Assembly (NCBI GenBank): GCA_903935585.1
Contig: CAIZSE010000125.1
Span: 1 to 33,430 of the forward strand
Length of the DNA: 33,430 nt
Origin: an uncultured Burkholderiales bacterium
GTDB lineage: Bacteria > Pseudomonadota > Gammaproteobacteria > Burkholderiales > Burkholderiaceae_C
Reading direction: 5' to 3'
Positions within the stretch are counted from its first letter, which is position 1. Each line of letters begins with the position of its first letter. Made by a program: the position numbers and the translations under genes. The notes under the pieces are model-generated. The model had not been told where the DNA came from. It did not search any database and saw only the letters and a list, made by a program, of their open reading frames with translations. Of this stretch, positions 26,088 through 33,430 are shown in pieces.

Positions 26088-27049
26088 GCACCTTCAATTT
26101 CCGCAAGGTTGCCGTTCTCATGGGTGGGCGCTCTGCCGAGCGTGAAATCTCTTTGATGTCCGGAGAAGGTGTGCTGAAAGCACTGCTGGCGTCGGGTGTG
26201 AACGCGTCAGCGTTTGACCCGGCCGAGCGTGATCTGAGTGAGTTGAAGCGCGAGGGTTTTGACGCTTGCTTCATTGCCTTGCATGGGCGCTATGGCGAAG
26301 ATGGCACGGTTCAAGGTGCGCTTGAGTTGTTGGGCATCCCCTACACCGGATCGGGCGTGATGGCCTCCAGCATCGCCATGGACAAGACCATGACGAAGCG
26401 CGTTTGGCTGGCTGAAGGCTTGCCCACACCCGCCTATGTGCTGGTGCGTCGCGAGCAATTGGGCCGTGTGTCGGTGGACGGTCTTGTGAAGGAATTGGGC
26501 CTGCCGATGATAGTCAAGCCTGCCCGGGAGGGCTCTTCAATTGGCGTGACCAAGGTTGAGCAGGCCAAAGACTTGCCTGCCGCATTGGCGATGGCCGCGA
26601 AGTGCGACGCCGACATCTTGTGCGAACAATGCATCGTGGGGGATGAGGTGACTTGTCCGGTGCTGGGTGAGGGCGATGCTGCCAAGGCGTTGCCGGTGAT
26701 TCGCATCGTTGCGCCTGAAGGCAACTACGACTACCAGAACAAGTACTTCACAGACGACACCCAATACCTGGTGCCCAGCGGCTTGCCTGCGGCACAAGAG
26801 GCGGCCATTGAGTCGCTGGTTGTCAAGGCTTACCAGGTGTTGGGCTGCCGGGGCTGGGGCCGAGTGGACGTGATGATCGATGCATCGACTCGGCAACCCT
26901 ACCTGCTCGAGATCAACACTTCGCCGGGCATGACAGGACATTCACTGGTGCCCATGTCCGCAAAGGCTGCAGGCATCAGTTATGAATCTTTATGCTGCCA
27001 GCTGTTGGCGGCGGCCACACTGGACCATGTGCAGGAGGATCGCGGGTGA
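26084..27049 (+). CDS. ddl: D-alanine:D-alanine ligase
   Basis: A 321-residue ATP-grasp enzyme giving the D-Ala-D-Ala used by MurF. The N-terminal [19 protein letters not shown]-like start ([17 protein letters not shown]) is diagnostic; the ATP-grasp parts are [14 protein letters not shown] and the metal/substrate segment [16 protein letters not shown]. The size and dcw position correspond to the DdlB type. It starts with GTG overlapping the murC stop and its stop overlaps the ftsQ GTG. The terminal D-Ala-D-Ala product is assumed from position and family. Confidence 0.95.
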   Translation: MSTFNFRKVAVLMGGRSAEREISLMSGEGVLKALLASGVNASAFDPAERDLSELKREGFDACFIALHGRYGEDGTVQGALELLGIPYTGSGVMASSIAMDKTMTKRVWLAEGLPTPAYVLVRREQLGRVSVDGLVKELGLPMIVKPAREGSSIGVTKVEQAKDLPAALAMAAKCDADILCEQCIVGDEVTCPVLGEGDAAKALPVIRIVAPEGNYDYQNKYFTDDTQYLVPSGLPAAQEAAIESLVVKAYQVLGCRGWGRVDVMIDASTRQPYLLEINTSPGMTGHSLVPMSAKAAGISYESLCCQLLAAATLDHVQEDRG

Positions 27050-27834
27050 AAAAATCCATGCCCCTGCCGCTCGATATCAGGCTCATGAACATGGCCACTG
27101 CATCGCTGGTGCTTGTTTTCGTGTTGCTGCTTGTGGGTGGGGTGGCCTGGTGGCTGCTGCGACACCCTGCCTTCGCGATTCAGGCGATCACGGTGCAAGG
27201 TGAAGTGACGCGTAACAACGCGGTCACATTGCGGGCCAATGTGATGCCGCAATTGAGTGGCAACTTTTTCACCATCGATTTGAACCGCACGCGCGAAGCA
27301 TTTGAAGCTGTGCCCTGGGTTCGGGGTGCGGTGGTGCACCGTGACTTTCCGAACCGTTTGAGAGCGGTGTTGGTGGAGCATGAGCCCATGGCCCTGTGGG
27401 GTGACGATGGCGCCAACAAAATGGTGAATCAGCAAAGTCGCGTATTTGAAGCGAACGTGGAAGACCTCGATGTGGAAACTTTGCCGCGTTTGAAAGGCCC
27501 TGATGACCAGTCGGCTGTAGTTGTGCAGATGTACCGTGATTTGGTGCCCCTATTTGAAGCCATGGACATGGGCATTGACCGACTCGAATTGACGCCACGC
27601 GGCAGTTGGCGCGTGCAAACGGAACGAGGTGCCCTGCTGGAGTTGGGTCGGGGTACAGAGGCTGAAATCGCAGCGCAGCTGAAAGTTTTTTTCAGGACGC
27701 TTTCGCAGGTGACGGCCCGTTATGGCCGCACGCCCACATCCTTGGCGGGTGCAGATTTGCGCCACAAAGATGGTTATGCCTTGCGCTTGCGTGGCGTCAC
27801 TACGCTGGAAGCAGATGGCAAGAAAAAGCCTTGA
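27046..27834 (+). CDS. ftsQ: Cell division protein FtsQ
   Basis: A 262-residue bitopic protein. A short cytoplasmic tail, one transmembrane helix (about 17-38, [20 protein letters not shown]), a POTRA domain (about 44-113, from [12 protein letters not shown]) and a beta domain with [10 protein letters not shown]. It bridges early and late divisome parts through FtsB/FtsL. The GTG at 27046 is chosen: AGGAGG ends 7 nt upstream and it overlaps the ddl stop as GTGA. ftsA follows after 40 nt. Confidence 0.94.
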   Translation: MKKSMPLPLDIRLMNMATASLVLVFVLLLVGGVAWWLLRHPAFAIQAITVQGEVTRNNAVTLRANVMPQLSGNFFTIDLNRTREAFEAVPWVRGAVVHRDFPNRLRAVLVEHEPMALWGDDGANKMVNQQSRVFEANVEDLDVETLPRLKGPDDQSAVVVQMYRDLVPLFEAMDMGIDRLELTPRGSWRVQTERGALLELGRGTEAEIAAQLKVFFRTLSQVTARYGRTPTSLAGADLRHKDGYALRLRGVTTLEADGKKKP

Positions 27835-27874
27835 GTGATCAAAACGCAAGAATGAAACGGAAACGGTGATTGAT

Positions 27875-29104
27875 ATGGCAAAAGAGTACAAAGATCTGGT
27901 GATTGGCTTGGACATAGGCACATCCAAAGTCATGGCGGTGGTGGCCGAGGTGATGCCGGACGGTTCGCTGAAGATTGCAGGACTTGGTATTGCGCCGGGC
28001 AATGGCCTCAAGCGTGGCGTGGTGGTCAACATCGATGCCACGGTGCAAAGCATTCAGCAGGCGCTGAAAGAAGCCGAGTTGATGGCTGACTGCAAGATCA
28101 CCCGCGTGAATGTGGGCATCACGGGTAGCCACATTCGAGGGCTCAACTCCAGCGGCATGGTCGCCATCAAGGACAAGGAGGTCACTCAGGCTGATGTGGC
28201 ACGTGTCATGGAAACAGCCCGTGCCATCAACATCTCGACAGATCAGCGCCTGCTCTTGGTGGCCCCACAGGAATTCGTGATCGACGGGCAAGAAGTCAAA
28301 GAGCCGATCGGTATGAGCGGCATGCGTCTGGAAGCCAAGGTGCACATCGTCACCGGTGCACAAAGTGCTGCGGAAAACATCATCAAGTGCGTGCGCCGCT
28401 GTGGTCTGGAAGTGGACCAGTTGTTGCTCAATCCTCAGTCTTCCAGCCTGGCCGTGTTGTCAGAAGACGAGCGTGAGCTCGGCGTGGTGTGCGTTGACAT
28501 CGGCGCGGGGACCACCGATGTGGCGATTTTTGCCAACGGCTCCATCCGTCACACCGCAGTGATTCCGATCGCCGGTGACCTGATCACCAGTGACATCGCC
28601 ATGGCCTTGCGCACCCCCACCAAGGATGCAGAAGACATCAAGGTGGAAAGTGGTTACGCCAAGCAGTTGCTGGCCGACCCGGACGCGCAGGTGGAAGTGC
28701 CAGGTTTAGGTGACCGAGGCCCACGCATGCTGAGCCGGCAGGCTCTGGCGGGGGTGATCGAGCCACGCATTGAAGAAATTTTCTCACTGGTGCACCAGGT
28801 GATCCGCGAGTCGGGTTACGAAGAAGTGTTGTCCTCGGGCATCGTGCTCACCGGCGGCAGTGCCGTCATGCCCGGCATGGTCGAGTTGGGAGAAGACATT
28901 TTTCTCAAGCCCGTGCGCCGCGGCCTGCCCAAGTACGCAGGAGGCTTGGCCGATATGGTCAGTCAGCCGCGCGCTGCCACCGTGATGGGCTTGCTTGAAG
29001 AAGCCCGTTTGGCCCGCCTTCGGGGCTACAAGGTCACGCAAAAGAAGAGTTCCGTGAACAACGCTTTTGGCCGATTCAAAGACTTCATTGTGGGGAACTT
29101 CTGA
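27875..29104 (+). CDS. ftsA: Cell division protein FtsA
   Basis: A 409-residue actin-fold ATPase that ties FtsZ to the membrane and signals to FtsQLB/FtsWI. The N-terminus GLDIGTSKVMAVVAEV is the phosphate-1 motif, VDIGAGTTDVAIF the phosphate-2 motif and GIVLTGGSAVMPGM the adenosine motif. The inserted 1C domain lies between about residues 84 and 165. The C-terminal amphipathic helix NAFGRFKDFIVGNF is the membrane anchor. The ATG is chosen over a TTG three codons upstream by match to the family start; the Shine-Dalgarno is weak. A gap of 136 nt separates it from ftsZ. Confidence 0.96.
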   Translation: MAKEYKDLVIGLDIGTSKVMAVVAEVMPDGSLKIAGLGIAPGNGLKRGVVVNIDATVQSIQQALKEAELMADCKITRVNVGITGSHIRGLNSSGMVAIKDKEVTQADVARVMETARAINISTDQRLLLVAPQEFVIDGQEVKEPIGMSGMRLEAKVHIVTGAQSAAENIIKCVRRCGLEVDQLLLNPQSSSLAVLSEDERELGVVCVDIGAGTTDVAIFANGSIRHTAVIPIAGDLITSDIAMALRTPTKDAEDIKVESGYAKQLLADPDAQVEVPGLGDRGPRMLSRQALAGVIEPRIEEIFSLVHQVIRESGYEEVLSSGIVLTGGSAVMPGMVELGEDIFLKPVRRGLPKYAGGLADMVSQPRAATVMGLLEEARLARLRGYKVTQKKSSVNNAFGRFKDFIVGNF

Positions 29105-29165
29105 TGAACTGGAAAAAACGCTATTTGGCCAAAGCCAGTCCACCGGTATCGCGACCGTGTCGATG

Positions 29166-29171
29166 TTGACA
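29166..29171 (+). promoter_or_regulatory. -35-like TTGACA in the ftsA-ftsZ gap
   Basis: A perfect TTGACA lies 69 nt before the ftsZ start, followed by an A-rich run (29181-29191). At 17 nt spacing the -10 would be aaatcg, a poor match, so a dedicated ftsZ promoter is only possible. Confidence 0.25.
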
Positions 29172-29240
29172 TCCCCGTTCAAATAAAAAAATCGCATTCA
29201 GAAAACCCAGGCAACTGCAACCCAATTTAGGAGAAGCACC

Positions 29241-30455
29241 ATGACCATTGAAATGATCCAAACCGAAGAATTCAACCAAGGCACCCAGATCAAAGTGATC
29301 GGCGTCGGCGGCGGCGGCGGCAACGCTGTTGAACACATGATCGAGCGCCAGGTCCAGGGCGTTGAGTTCGTGTGCGCCAACACCGATGCACAAGCCTTGG
29401 CCCGCAGCGCCGCACACCGCTTCATCCAGTTGGGTCAAACCGGTCTGGGGGCAGGGAGCAAGCCTGAAAAAGGCCGCGAAGCCGCAGAAAGCGCAGAAGC
29501 CGATATCCGCGCTGCGATCGAGGGCGCGCACATGTTGTTCATCACCGCCGGCATGGGCGGCGGCACAGGCACAGGCGCTGCGCCAGTGATTGCACGCATC
29601 GCCAAGGAGATGGGCATCCTCACCGTGGGCGTGGTGACCAAACCGTTCGAGTTTGAAGGTGGCCGCCGCATGTCCAATGCCGATCTGGGCATGCAGGAAC
29701 TCGAAGCCAACGTCGACTCGCTGATCGTGGTGCTGAACGAAAAGCTGCTGGAATTGCCCGGTGGTGAAGACATGACGCAAGACGAGGCTTTTGCCCATGC
29801 CAACGACGTGCTCAAGAACGCGGTGGGCGGTATTGCCGAAATCATCAACGTGCCAGGGCATGTGAACGTCGACTTTGAGGATGTACGCACCGTGATGGGT
29901 GAGCCCGGCAAAGCCATGATGGGCACCGCTGCAGCCAGTGGACCTGATCGTGCGCGCATTGCCGCCGAACAAGCTGTGGCTTGTCCACTGCTTGAAGGGG
30001 TGGACCTGTCGGGCGCCAAAGGCGTTTTGGTGCTGATCAGTGCAGCCAAAGGCTCCTTGAAACTGTCCGAGTCCAAGCAAGCGATGAACACCATCCGTGC
30101 ATACGCTTCGGAAAATGCCCATGTGATCTACGGTACAGCCTACGACGAGTCGCTGGGTGACGAAATCCGCGTGACCGTTGTGGCCACAGGCTTGTCAAAA
30201 TTGGGCGCGCGCCGCACGGCTCCTCCGCTGCAAGTGCTGCGCACCGGCACCGACAACGTGCCTTTCGCCATGGGCGGTCAAAACGCAGTGGCTGCATCGA
30301 CGCAGGCGGGCGCACCCTTGGCCACCAGCGGCATGAACACACCAGCCATCTGGCGCAGCAACCGCACCCATGCCGCTGCCCGTGTGGATGGCATGGCCAG
30401 TGCGGGGATGGACGACATCGAAATCCCCGCGTTCCTGCGCAAACAGGCCGACTGA
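29241..30455 (+). CDS. ftsZ: Cell division GTPase FtsZ
   Basis: A 404-residue tubulin homologue that forms the Z-ring. The N-terminal GVGGGGGNAVEHM, the tubulin signature Gly106-Gly-Gly-Thr-Gly-Thr-Gly112, and the synergy-loop region NVDFEDVRTVM are conserved. After a linker of about 65 variable residues comes the C-terminal peptide DDIEIPAFLRKQAD, which binds FtsA, ZipA and others. AGGAG lies 7 nt before the ATG, a stronger ribosome site than that of ftsA, which fits the need for more FtsZ than FtsA. A hairpin follows at 30487. Confidence 0.97.
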   Translation: MTIEMIQTEEFNQGTQIKVIGVGGGGGNAVEHMIERQVQGVEFVCANTDAQALARSAAHRFIQLGQTGLGAGSKPEKGREAAESAEADIRAAIEGAHMLFITAGMGGGTGTGAAPVIARIAKEMGILTVGVVTKPFEFEGGRRMSNADLGMQELEANVDSLIVVLNEKLLELPGGEDMTQDEAFAHANDVLKNAVGGIAEIINVPGHVNVDFEDVRTVMGEPGKAMMGTAAASGPDRARIAAEQAVACPLLEGVDLSGAKGVLVLISAAKGSLKLSESKQAMNTIRAYASENAHVIYGTAYDESLGDEIRVTVVATGLSKLGARRTAPPLQVLRTGTDNVPFAMGGQNAVAASTQAGAPLATSGMNTPAIWRSNRTHAAARVDGMASAGMDDIEIPAFLRKQAD

Positions 30456-30486
30456 TCTGCTGATCTGACGGACATTTCGGGTGCTT

Positions 30487-30520
30487 TGGGGGCAGATGGG
30501 CATGTGCCTGTCTGCCCCCA
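30487..30520 (+). terminator. Hairpin between ftsZ and lpxC
   Basis: TGGGGGCAGA pairs perfectly with TCTGCCCCCA (10 bp), and the 14-nt loop holds a further GGCA/TGCC. Only a short AATTT follows, so it is a weak intrinsic terminator, a pause or an mRNA 3'-end protector. Confidence 0.55.
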
Positions 30521-30570
30521 ATTTGCGTGTGGATGAATGCCTTGTCTGCGCCATTGAATGACTTGCCCTT

Positions 30571-30576
30571 TAAAAT
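30571..30576 (+). promoter_or_regulatory. -10-like element immediately before lpxC
   Basis: TAAAAT ends 6 nt before the lpxC ATG (30583), with no Shine-Dalgarno in between. It suggests a leaderless lpxC transcript separate from the ftsZ message. No -35 at standard spacing. Confidence 0.4.
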
Positions 30577-30582
30577 TTGGCC

Positions 30583-31506
30583 ATGCTTGCACAACGTACT
30601 CTCAAAACCCTGACCAAAGCCGTGGGTGTCGGTTTGCACAGTGGCCAGCGGGTCGAGTTGACCCTGCGCCCGGCGGCACCGGACACCGGCATTGTTTTTC
30701 GTCGGATTGACCTGCCGGAGCCGGTTGATATTCCGGTCAGTGCCGAGGCGGTGACCGATACCCGCTTGGCCTCAACGATCTCTGTGGGGCAGGCCAAAGT
30801 CTTGACGGTCGAGCACCTGATGTCGGCCTGCGCGGGTTTGGGGATTGACAACCTGTATGTCGACATCACCGCTGAAGAAGTGCCCATCCTTGACGGGTCG
30901 GCTTCCTCGTTCGTCTTTTTGCTGCAAAGCGCAGGTGTGGTGGAGCAGTCTGTGCCCAAGCGCTTTGTGCGCGTGCTCAAACCTGTGGAAGTGTCTGAAG
31001 GGGAGGGCGAGAACATCAAGTGGGCGCGTTTGACGCCGTACCATGGTTACAAACTGAGTTTTGAAATCGACTTCCGTCACCCTGCCGTCGACTCCACGGG
31101 GCAGCAAGTGGTGTTCGACATGTCTGAAGGTGTGTATGCCCGCGACATCGCCCGAGCCCGAACCTTTGGCTTCGCCAAAGATGTGGAGATGTTGCGCGCC
31201 AATGGCCTGGCCCTGGGTGGGGGACTGGACAATGCGATCGTGATGGACGATTACAAAGTGCTTAACTCGGATGGTCTTCGCTATGACGATGAATTCGTCA
31301 AGCACAAAATCCTCGACGCCATGGGCGATTTGTACATTTTGGGCAAACCACTGTTGGCCGCATACAGCGCGTTCCGTTCAGGGCATGCCCTGAACAACCG
31401 CTTGCTGCGGGAGTTGTTGTCGCGTCCTGATGCCTATGAAGTGGTGACCTTTGACAATGCCTCCGAGGCCCCCCGTGGGCTGGCCGCCCTTCAACCTGCC
31501 TGGTGA
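30583..31506 (+). CDS. lpxC: UDP-3-O-acyl-N-acetylglucosamine deacetylase LpxC
   Basis: 307 residues. The zinc enzyme for the committed step of lipid A synthesis. The zinc ligands are His78 (VEHLMSA), His241 and Asp245 (HKILDAMGD); the catalytic His268 lies in SGHALNN. The ATG at 30583 is chosen because the product then begins LAQRTLK like other LpxC proteins; a TTG two codons upstream is less likely. Its position after ftsZ is the standard dcw boundary in proteobacteria. The stop overlaps the next gene's ATG by 1 nt. Confidence 0.96.
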   Translation: MLAQRTLKTLTKAVGVGLHSGQRVELTLRPAAPDTGIVFRRIDLPEPVDIPVSAEAVTDTRLASTISVGQAKVLTVEHLMSACAGLGIDNLYVDITAEEVPILDGSASSFVFLLQSAGVVEQSVPKRFVRVLKPVEVSEGEGENIKWARLTPYHGYKLSFEIDFRHPAVDSTGQQVVFDMSEGVYARDIARARTFGFAKDVEMLRANGLALGGGLDNAIVMDDYKVLNSDGLRYDDEFVKHKILDAMGDLYILGKPLLAAYSAFRSGHALNNRLLRELLSRPDAYEVVTFDNASEAPRGLAALQPAW

Positions 31507-32102
31507 TGAGCACCACCACCCACCTGCTTTATTTGCACGGCTTCCGGTCTTCACCGAATTCGGCCAAAGCCCGAAAAATGGCGGAGATTGTTCAGGCAGG
31601 CCATCCGGGCGTGACTTGGTGGTGCCCACAGTTGCACGCTTCTCCTCGTCAGGCCATCGATGAATTGTTGGCAGGTGTTTCAGCCTGGCCCCGAGAGCGC
31701 ATGGCGATCATGGGGTCTTCGTTGGGCGGCTTTTATGCCGCCTGGCTGGCGCAGCAACTGGGTTGCCCGGCCGTTTTGCTCAACCCCGCTGTGCACCCCG
31801 CGCGTGATTTGGCTGGCTACATTGGCGAACATCCGGCTTGGCACGACCCCTCTCAAAAGGTTTTCTTTGAGGCGGCCTATGTGCAGGAACTGGCCGATCT
31901 GGAGGCGAAAATTCAGCCCCTCCAGCCCCACCCACCCAAAACACTGGCCGTGATCGCTAAGGGGGATGAGGTGCTGGATTGGCGGGAAATGCTGGCTTGC
32001 CATGAGTCCGGGCGTGTGCGCCTGGTGGAGGGCAGTGACCACGCGCTGAGCGATTTCGACCTTTACCTGCCCGAAATCCTGGAATTTCTTCGCCTGGCCT
32101 GA
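31506..32102 (+). CDS. YqiA/YcfP-type alpha/beta-hydrolase (predicted esterase)
   Basis: A 198-residue small alpha/beta-hydrolase. LLYLHGFRSSPNSAK at the N-terminus is typical of the YqiA family. The nucleophile elbow is G-S-Ser72-L-G-G, the acid lies in GDEVLDW (Asp154 or Asp158) and the base is His179 in GSDHALSDF. The family has esterase activity on short acyl esters; the physiological substrate is unknown. It is coupled to lpxC through TGATG, which suggests a link to envelope metabolism or simply shared expression. Confidence 0.88.
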   Translation: MSTTTHLLYLHGFRSSPNSAKARKMAEIVQAGHPGVTWWCPQLHASPRQAIDELLAGVSAWPRERMAIMGSSLGGFYAAWLAQQLGCPAVLLNPAVHPARDLAGYIGEHPAWHDPSQKVFFEAAYVQELADLEAKIQPLQPHPPKTLAVIAKGDEVLDWREMLACHESGRVRLVEGSDHALSDFDLYLPEILEFLRLA

Positions 32103-32134
32103 TCCCTTGTGCCTTTCAAGGCGGTGCCGCATGG

Positions 32135-32140
32135 GAAAAT
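32135..32140 (+). promoter_or_regulatory. -10-like element immediately before the RNB-domain gene
   Basis: GAAAAT ends 6 nt before the ATG at 32147 and no Shine-Dalgarno is present. Same arrangement as at lpxC and dapF, but a weaker hexamer. Confidence 0.25.
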
Positions 32141-32146
32141 CAACCC

Positions 32147-33430
32147 ATGTACGCATTATTTGAAGAAGCCGGCAAATTCATGGCCGGACGGATCCTTTCC
32201 GAAGCCGAAGCCTCCGCCCAGGTGGAGCTGGATTCGGGCAAGCGGGTCAAAGTGAAGGCAGCGCAAATGCTGCTGAAGTTTGACAAGCCAGCCCCTGCCA
32301 GCTTGCTGAGCGAAGCCTCGGCTTTAAGCCAAAGCATTGAGCTCGAATTGGCCTACGAATTCGCCTCTGAGGAAGAATTCGGTTTTGCTGATCTGGCCAA
32401 AGACTATTTCAGCGAAGGCGCCACCACGGTGCAACAAGTGGCCGCATTGCTGAGGCTGCACGAAGCGCCTCATTATTTCCGCCGGGGCGGCAAAGGCCGT
32501 TACCGCAAAGCACCCGCTGAAATCGTGCAGCAGGCCTTGCTTGCCATCGAAAAAAAGAAAGAGGTCCAGGCGCAAATAGAGGCCTGGTCTGCCGAACTGA
32601 TGGCCGGGGTCTGCCCAGCCCCGGTGCGAGAGCAGTTGTACAAAATCCTGTTCCGACCGGATAAAAATACGCCGGAATACAAAGCCGTGGTCGAGGCCAG
32701 CAAAGCCAGTCAGACAGCGCCTTTGGATTTGTTGCAAAACGCTGGCGCCATCGCCTCGGCCTGGGATTTTCATTGGCAGCGGTTCTTGTTCGACCTGTTC
32801 CCCAAAGGCACTGGCTTTCCGGCGCTGCAAGCCCCGGCCATTCACGACGAGTTGCCTTTGGCCTCCGTGCAGGCATTTTCGATCGATGACTCGCACACCA
32901 CCGAGATCGATGACGCCTTGTCCCTGCAGGGCTTGGGCACAGGCACGGTCACGGTGGGCATCCACATTGCAGCCCCTGGCCTGGCCTTGTCGCCAGGCGG
33001 TGCCATCGACCAGTTGGGGCGACAGCGTTTGTCTACGGTCTACATGCCGGGCTACAAAATCACCATGCTGCCCGACAGTGTGGTGCAGGCCTACACCCTG
33101 ATCGAGGGCCGTGACTGCCCTGCGGTGTCTTTGTATGTGACTTTCAATGAAGCCGATCTGGAAGTTCTGAAGACCGAAACGCGTGTCGAGTGTGTGGCCA
33201 TTTTGGCCAATTTGCGGCACGATCAACTCGACCAGACCATCACCCGTGACTGGCTGGAAAGCGCCGAGGCCGATACCCCGACCGATTTGCCAGTGGACCG
33301 GCCGACGTTGGCGTTTTTCTGGCGTCTGGCCCAGACCCTCAAGGCCCGCCGTGAGGTGGTGCGCGGCAAACCCGAGAATTTCAACCGCCCTGATTACAGC
33401 TTCAAGCTGGATCGACCGAGCAACGATGCC
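32147..33430 (+). CDS. RNB-domain exoribonuclease (RNase II/R family), 3' end beyond window
   Basis: Open for 428 codons to the window edge without a stop, so the gene is partial. The product starts MYALFEEAGKFMAGRILSEA, has an N-terminal region that resembles the RNase II-like proteins of Burkholderiales, and enters the RNB catalytic domain near residue 240. The metal site reads Ile246-Asp247-Asp248-Ser-His-Thr-Thr-Glu-Ile-Asp255-Asp256, the RNB signature with all expected aspartates. It degrades RNA 3' to 5' in the cytoplasm. Whether it is RNase II or R cannot be decided without the C-terminal S1 domain. The N-terminus lacks an obvious cold-shock domain. Confidence 0.88.
   Translation, partial: MYALFEEAGKFMAGRILSEAEASAQVELDSGKRVKVKAAQMLLKFDKPAPASLLSEASALSQSIELELAYEFASEEEFGFADLAKDYFSEGATTVQQVAALLRLHEAPHYFRRGGKGRYRKAPAEIVQQALLAIEKKKEVQAQIEAWSAELMAGVCPAPVREQLYKILFRPDKNTPEYKAVVEASKASQTAPLDLLQNAGAIASAWDFHWQRFLFDLFPKGTGFPALQAPAIHDELPLASVQAFSIDDSHTTEIDDALSLQGLGTGTVTVGIHIAAPGLALSPGGAIDQLGRQRLSTVYMPGYKITMLPDSVVQAYTLIEGRDCPAVSLYVTFNEADLEVLKTETRVECVAILANLRHDQLDQTITRDWLESAEADTPTDLPVDRPTLAFFWRLAQTLKARREVVRGKPENFNRPDYSFKLDRPSNDA

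Overview
The window looks like a chromosomal segment from a betaproteobacterium of the order Burkholderiales, most likely family Comamonadaceae (Limnohabitans/Rhodoferax-like). The reasons are the high-GC coding style, the protein sequences, the dapF-DUF484-xerC trio, a complete dcw cluster followed by lpxC, and a Cys-poor DksA with a long Lys/Ala/Pro tail. This placement is inference from recognised families; no search was run. I see no tRNA, CRISPR array, insertion sequence or prophage.

Layout. (1) 1-5768: a Crp/Fnr-like regulator with an abnormal C-terminus, converging on a large FAD-dependent oxidoreductase; a CysK-type cysteine synthase; RNase P RNA (rnpB) read divergently from cysK and closed by a strong bidirectional terminator; an IscR/Rrf2-family regulator without any cysteine; and an RluB/RluF-like pseudouridine-synthase homologue that seems to lack the catalytic Asp. 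(2) 5797-10093: a Nudix-metallo-beta-lactamase fusion read divergently from dapF-DUF484-xerC. (3) 10214-12741: a His-rich CobW/ZNG-type metal GTPase, then dksA with a histone-H1-like repeat tail. (4) 13015-30455: the dcw cluster mraZ-rsmH-ftsL-ftsI-murE-murF-mraY-murD-ftsW-murG-murC-ddl-ftsQ-ftsA-ftsZ. Most of its junctions are 1-4 nt stop/start overlaps, and it is preceded by a textbook 10-bp-periodic MraZ operator. (5) 30487-33430: a hairpin after ftsZ, then lpxC, a YqiA-like esterase and the start of an RNase II/R-family exonuclease that runs off the right edge.

The dcw genes work together. MurE, MurF, MurD and MurC (with Ddl supplying D-Ala-D-Ala) build the UDP-MurNAc-pentapeptide, MraY and MurG make lipid II, FtsW and FtsI polymerise and crosslink it at the septum, FtsL/FtsQ/FtsA/FtsZ form the divisome, and MraZ and RsmH lie at the head. 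LpxC commits carbon to lipid A, so envelope synthesis and division are encoded together.

Most of the window is core genome, and I found no convincing undescribed multi-gene system. The points worth a second look are family members that have lost signature residues (Crp-like, IscR-like, RluF-like, DksA), a base change in the RNase P P4 helix, the DksA tail, a MurD insertion, and several start codons placed 5-7 nt after a -10-like hexamer with no Shine-Dalgarno, which suggests leaderless mRNAs.
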